Positions 59,792 to 64,000 of a stretch of DNA of 64,000 nucleotides are shown here, piece after piece. The stretch covers positions 2,852,001 through 2,916,000 of the forward strand of contig CAWDUX010000002.1 of the NCBI GenBank assembly GCA_963805605.1, given 5' to 3'. The stretch's first letter is position 1, and each line of letters starts with the position of its first letter. Below the pieces are notes generated by a model. The model did not search any database, was not told the origin of the DNA, and saw only the letters and a list, made by a program, of their open reading frames with translations. Made by a program: the position numbers and the translations under genes. The DNA comes from Actinocatenispora sp963805605 (GTDB taxonomy: Bacteria; Actinomycetota; Actinomycetes; Mycobacteriales; Micromonosporaceae).

Positions 59792-60823
59792 CTAGCCGAC
59801 GCGCCCGTAGCCGCTGATCGGCATCGAGTTCACACCGGCCTTCTGTACCGGCTGGCCCTCGGTCGGCGCGTGGATCACCGTGCCGTTGCCGATGAAGATG
59901 CCGACGTGGTTGGTGTTGTAGTAGAACACCAGGTCGCCGGGCTCCAGGTCGTTCGCGCCGATCCGGTGGGTGGCGTTGAGCTGCGCGTTGGTGTTGTGCG
60001 GCAGGGAGTATCCGGCCGCCGACCAGGCCGCCATCGTCAGGCCGGAGCAGTCGTAGGAGTTCGGGCCGGCCGCACCGTACTGGTAGGGGGCGCCGAGTGC
60101 GTTCCAGGCGTACGCGACGGCCTTGCCGGCGCTGCCCGCGATCTGCGGAGCCGGGCCGTAGTTGCCGCGCGATGCGACCTGTACCGGCGAGCCGTAGAGC
60201 TGGGTACGCAGGCTCCGCAGCTTCTTGACGTCCTTGTCCAGGCTCGTCTTCTTGCCCGCCAGGTCCTTCTTCTGCTTGTTCTGCGCCGCGATGGTCCGGT
60301 CGAGCTTGGCCTTCTGCGCGTCGAGCAACTTCTTCGCCTTGACCAGCGCGGAGATCTGCTCGGACTGCGACCGCGCCATCTGGTTGAGCAGCGACATCGA
60401 GTCGAGCATGGTGGAGGCGGAGCCGTTGGTCAGTACGGAGTTGAGTGCGCTGGCCTTGCCGCCCCGGTACGCGGCGGCGGCCATGGTGCCGACCTTGCGC
60501 TGTGCGGCGTCGACCTTGACCTTCAGCGGCTTGATCTTGCGTTCGAGCTTCTTGGCGCTCTTTTTGCTGTTGTCCAGGTCGGTGAGCACCTTGTCGTACT
60601 TCTCGACGGATTTGTTGAATTCCTGAGACTTGCTCTGGATCTGCTTGTCCAGGTCCGCCTCGGACGGCGCCGCGTGGGCCGGGACACCGAGGACGAGTAG
60701 GGCCAGTACCGACAGGACGGCGAGCGTCGCCACGGTGATGGCTCGAAGCGACGTCGGCGCGATACGGGTGGCAGGCACCGGTTGTCGGCTCCTTCTTCCT
60801 CGACCGCCGTACGGAGTTCGCAT
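59792..60823 (-). CDS. NlpC/P60 cell-wall endopeptidase with coiled coil
   Basis: ~343 residues from ATG 60823; a longer frame to 60988 exists without a better start. Signal peptide (TVATLAVLSVLALLVLGVPAHA), a ~190-residue coiled coil rich in Lys/Asp/Leu (residues ~55-220), then the catalytic domain with Cys in NSYDCSGLTMAAW, His in NTNHVGIFIGNG and His in VIHAP. RipA-like organisation: the coiled coil blocks or positions the enzyme, which cuts peptidoglycan stem peptides during growth or division. Confidence 0.9.
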   Translation of the reverse strand: MRTPYGGRGRRSRQPVPATRIAPTSLRAITVATLAVLSVLALLVLGVPAHAAPSEADLDKQIQSKSQEFNKSVEKYDKVLTDLDNSKKSAKKLERKIKPLKVKVDAAQRKVGTMAAAAYRGGKASALNSVLTNGSASTMLDSMSLLNQMARSQSEQISALVKAKKLLDAQKAKLDRTIAAQNKQKKDLAGKKTSLDKDVKKLRSLRTQLYGSPVQVASRGNYGPAPQIAGSAGKAVAYAWNALGAPYQYGAAGPNSYDCSGLTMAAWSAAGYSLPHNTNAQLNATHRIGANDLEPGDLVFYYNTNHVGIFIGNGTVIHAPTEGQPVQKAGVNSMPISGYGRVG

Positions 60824-61177
60824 CGAGGTTCGGGCAGCGGGAGGGGTTCGCCCTGCGCGGCCCGGGAAGGGTCGCGGATATGCCTCGGGAATGCTCCGGG
60901 AGGGCCGAAACGGTGCGGGCCGGTACGGCTCGACCTTCGGCGCTGTGGCGGTGTCGACCGGTGCCACCCTCGGGCGGATGGCAGACATCCGGGTAGACGG
61001 TCAGTCACATTAGAGAAAGCCGTCACAAGGAAGCAAGTCGTGGTCCGCGAGTCGGACAAGAAACACCGATGGTGATGTCTCCTTGCTCACAGGACATCTC
61101 AGAGGGTCACCAATATACGGTAGGGGGGTAGGGTAGTAAGCGCGCCGGCACCGGGCCGGGAGAAGGAGGTGCGGGCC
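60824..61177. other. intergenic region with CsoR-type operator
   Basis: 354 bp between the divergent NlpC/P60 gene and csoR. An AT/G-run element, ATATACGGTAGGGGGGTAG and neighbours (61113-61138), lies 40 bp before csoR and resembles a CsoR operator half. I looked for a riboswitch before the cell-wall gene and found no convincing match. Confidence 0.5.
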
Positions 61178-61466
61178 ATGGCGGGCTACTGGTACAGCGG
61201 CGACAAACAGGCACTGCTGGGCCGTCTGCGGCGGATCGAGGGACAGATCCGAGGGCTGGAGCGGATGGTCGAGCAGGACACGTACTGCATCGACATCCTG
61301 ACCCAGATCTCGGCGGCGACCCGCGCGCTGCAGTCGGTGGCCCTCAACCTGCTCGACGGTCACCTGTCGCACTGCGTCGCCGAGGCCACGGCCCAGGGCG
61401 GCGAGACGGCCGACGGCGAAGGTCAAGGAAGCCTCCGAGGCGATCGCCCGGCTGGTGCGTTCCTGA
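61178..61466 (+). CDS. csoR: CsoR copper-sensing repressor, one frameshift
   Basis: ~95 residues; AAGGAGG before ATG 61178. The copper ligands of CsoR are present: Cys in DTYCIDIL and the H-x3-C pair in DGHLSHC. As sequenced, an extra base near 61420 shifts the end. Removing it gives the normal C-terminus KEASEAIARLVRS and a stop at 61466. Without the correction the frame runs into copZ. CsoR represses copZ/copA until Cu(I) binds. Confidence 0.85.
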
Positions 61467-61495
61467 CCCGACGACCTACCGATCGAAGGAGAGAC

Positions 61496-61699
61496 ATGAG
61501 CACCCAGACCTTCACCGTCACCGGCATGACCTGCGAACACTGCGTCAACGCGGTGACCGAGGAGATCAGCTCACTGGGCGGCGTCGAGGCCGTGCGCATC
61601 GACCTGGCCAGCGGGCAGGTCGCGGTCGACTCGGCCACACCACTGGACACCGGGGCGGTCCGTGCCGCCGTCGACGAGGCCGGCTACCAGCTCGGCTGA
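61496..61699 (+). CDS. copZ: CopZ-like copper chaperone (HMA domain)
   Basis: 67 residues; GAAGGAG before ATG 61496. Heavy-metal-associated fold with the Cu(I) site MTCEHC and the pattern VEAVRIDLASGQVAVDS. It carries copper to the P-type ATPase that follows. Second gene of the csoR-copZ-copA operon. Confidence 0.92.
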   Translation: MSTQTFTVTGMTCEHCVNAVTEEISSLGGVEAVRIDLASGQVAVDSATPLDTGAVRAAVDEAGYQLG

Positions 61700-61760
61700 C
61701 CCCCACCGCGACCGCAGGAGCGGCTGAGGCGTTGCACCGGTAGCAGCAGGAGGCGAAGCA

Positions 61761-64000
61761 ATGACCGACACGGTCCCATCGCCACAGCGTCGACACACGC
61801 ACGAGCGAACTGCGGATCGGCGGCATGACGTGTGCGTCCTGCGCGGCCCGGGTCGAACGCAAGCTCAACCGGATGGACGGCGTCACCGCCACAGTGAACT
61901 TCGCCACCGAGACGGCGAAGGTCGAGTTTCCGGGCACGATCGAGGTCGACGATCTGGTCGGCACCGTACGGGCGACCGGCTACACCGCCGAGCCGCACCG
62001 CCGCACGCGGAAACGTCGGCACAGTGGGCGTCACCGTCGGCCGACGAGCCGAGCGGAGCCGCGGCGGAACGCTCGCTGCGTACCCGGCTGATCGGCTCGG
62101 CGCTGCTGACGCTTCCGGTGCTGCTGCTGGCCATGATCCCGCCGCTGCAGTTCAACCACTGGCAGTGGCTGGCGCTGACGCTGGCCTCCCCGGTGGTGAC
62201 CTGGGGTGCCTGGCCGTTCCACCGGGCCGCGCTGATCAACCTGCGGCACGGTGCGGCGACCATGGACACCCTGGTCTCGCTCGGCGCGGCGGTGTCCTAC
62301 CTGTGGAGCCTGTGGGCGCTGTTCCTCGGTGGCGCGGGCGGTGAGCACCTGCGGATGAGCATGCGGCTGCTGGCCGCCGACGCCGGTTCGGCCGGCGACC
62401 ACCTGTACCTGGAGGTCGGCGCCGCACTGACCACGTTCCTGCTGGCCGGGCGCTACTTCGAGGCCCGCGTCGAAGCGACGGGCCGGCTCGGCGCTGCGTG
62501 CGCTGCTGGAACTGGGCGCCCGCGACGTCACCGTGCTGCGTGACGGCGTGGAGCGCACCGTGCCGGTCGCGCAGCTCGCCGTCGGCGACGAGTTCGTGGT
62601 CCGGCCGGGGGAGAAGATCGCCACCGACGGGCAGGTGGTGTCCGGCACCAGCGCGGTGGACGCCAGCATGCTCACCGGCGAACCCGTACCGGTCGAGGTC
62701 CGGCCCGGGGACGACGTGGTCGGCGCCACCGTCAACTCCGGCGGACGACTCGTCGTACGCGCCACCCGCATCGGCGCCGACACCCAGCTGGCGCAGCTGA
62801 CCCGGCTGGTCACCGAGGCGCAGAACGGCAAGGCGGCGGTACAGCGGCTCGCCGACCGGATCTCCGCGTACTTCGTACCGGCGGTGCTGCTCGATCGCCG
62901 CTCGGCACCCTGGTGGCCTGGCTGCTGCTCGGTTTCGGTGCTGCGGCGGCGGTCACCGCCGGGGTGGCCGTACTGATCGTGGCCTGCCCGTGTGCGCTGG
63001 GGCTGGCGACGCCGACGGCGCTGCTGGTCGGTACGGGGCGCGGCGCGCAGATGGGCATCGTGATCAAGGGCCCGGAGGTACTGGAGTCCACCCGCCGCAT
63101 CGACACCGTCGTGCTGGACAAGACCGGTACTCTCACCACCGGCCGGATGACGCATACCGGCACCGTCGCGGCGCACGGCGAGGCCGTCGATGTCGTACTG
63201 CGGCTGGCCGGTGCGGTGGAGCACGCCAGCGAACACCCGATCGGTCGGGCACTGGCTGCGGCTGCGGCTGCGGCGAACGGCGGGCCGTTGCCGGAGGCGA
63301 CCGACTTCGAGGCGCTGCCCGGCCTCGGTGCGGCGGCCACAGTGGACGGTCGGCGGGTCGTCGTGGGCCGGGCCGCGCTGTTCGTCCAACAGGGACTGGC
63401 TGTGCCTGCGGAGGTGTCCGGTGCGGCCGGGCAGGCCGGCGCGTCGGGCGCCACCCCGGTGCTGGTCGGCTGGGACGGCGCGGCGCGCGGCGTACTGGTC
63501 GTGTCCGACACCCTCGCCGAGGGTGCCGCGGATGCGGTGGAAGCGTTGCGGGGGCTGGGGTTGCGGCCGGTGCTGCTGACCGGCGACCATCCGGCGGCGG
63601 CCCGTACCGTCGCCGCGGAGCTGGGCATCGACGAGGTGCACGCCGAGGTGCTGCCGGCCGACAAGGTCGCGGTCGTACGCGAGCTGCAGGAGTCGGGCGC
63701 GACCGTGGCGATGGTCGGCGACGGGGTCAACGACGCCGCCGCGTTGGCCGCCGCCGACCTGGGCATCGCGATGGGCACCGGTACGGACGTGGCGATCGAG
63801 GCCAGTGACCTGACCCTGGTGGGTGGTGATCTGCGGGCCGCGGTCGACGCGATCCGGTTGGCGCGGCGCACGTTGGGCACGATCCGGGGCAACCTGTTCT
63901 GGGCGTTCGCGTACAACGTGGCGGCGTTGCCGTTGGCTGCGCTGGGTCTCGTCACTCCGGTGCTGGCCGCTGCCGCGATGGCGTTCTCCAGCGTGTTCGT
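61761..64000 (+). CDS. copA: Cu(I)-exporting P1B-type ATPase, frameshifted and cut by window end
   Basis: ATG 61761 after GGAGG. Domains in order: N-terminal HMA (GGMTCASCAARVERKLN, ~61820), membrane helices (~62090-62470), actuator (VDASMLTGEPVPVEV), CPC membrane site (IVACPCALGLATPTAL, ~62970), phosphorylation site DKTGTLTTG (~63118), SEHPIG, GDGVNDAAALAAADLGIAMG (~63720), then the last helix pair, still open at 64000. Four frame changes (near 61790, 62000, 62490 and 62900) interrupt it as sequenced, all between intact motifs. It pumps Cu(I) out of the cytoplasm with ATP. Confidence 0.88.

Noticed and set aside
60823..60988. Longer N-terminus of the NlpC/P60 protein
   Set aside because: Would put ~55 Arg/Pro-rich residues before the signal peptide.
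60824..61010. A c-di-AMP (ydaO-type) riboswitch before the NlpC/P60 gene
   Set aside because: Common at this position in actinomycetes, but I could not find the conserved core.

Overview
The window is 64 kb of high-GC DNA from an actinomycete. The coenzyme F420 gene fbiC, an F420-type nitroreductase fold, XRE/DUF397 regulator pairs, an ECF sigma/DGPF pair, CstR and CsoR repressors and frequent GTG starts all point that way. A Micromonosporales- or Pseudonocardiales-like host is my guess; the sequence does not prove it.

Layout. 1-5.5 kb: end of an MFS exporter, a methyltransferase, an alpha/beta hydrolase with an acyltransferase, and an inositol monophosphatase/GDPD pair. 5.7-8.7 kb: a lipoprotein, then a module of small genes divergent from an XRE regulator with its DUF397 partner. 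8.8-16.3 kb: lycopene cyclase, a phosphopantetheinyl transferase, fbiC, a nitroreductase-hemerythrin fusion, and a TetR/flavin monooxygenase pair with a clear operator array. 16.4-20.4 kb: a persulfide-defence cluster (CstR, persulfide dioxygenase-rhodanese, a tiny Cys-rich protein, two CstR-type operators) plus an MFS exporter. 20.4-29.2 kb: two LPXTG surface-protein paralogues, a nitrilase, a relic CRISPR unit, several broken genes and a second small-gene/XRE module.

29.2-39.7 kb is a type I-G (formerly I-U) CRISPR-Cas locus: csb1, csb2, cas3, a Csb3-like gene, cas4-cas1 and cas2, joined by four-base overlaps or short overlaps. Two arrays (11 and 8 repeats) flank it. Both leaders face the cas genes and both arrays point outward. 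The leaders share about 62 nt and a motif, ACGCGAACCCT, that occurs five times at the locus edges. No csx17 is present.

39.7-45.5 kb: a third small-gene/XRE module, a broken GH5 cellulase, a DUF234 ATPase and a hydrolase. 45.5-56.0 kb is a genomic island: the 3' half of tRNA-Arg(CCU) is duplicated as a 44-bp direct repeat at its two ends. It carries a LacI regulator, a small inverted-repeat element, an IS630-type IS, an ABC sugar importer, two sulfatases and a formylglycine-generating enzyme. None of the sulfatases or the FGE has a signal peptide, so the likely scheme is import of a sulfated compound followed by desulfation in the cytoplasm. 56-64 kb: tRNA-Arg, a VOC protein, an ECF42-like sigma/DGPF pair, a secreted DUF4185 protein, an NlpC/P60 hydrolase and a CsoR-CopZ-CopA copper operon cut by the window end.

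Caution: many genes outside the island contain single-base frameshifts with intact motifs on both sides, and some array-1 repeats carry one-base homopolymer indels. Much of this may be sequencing error rather than gene decay.
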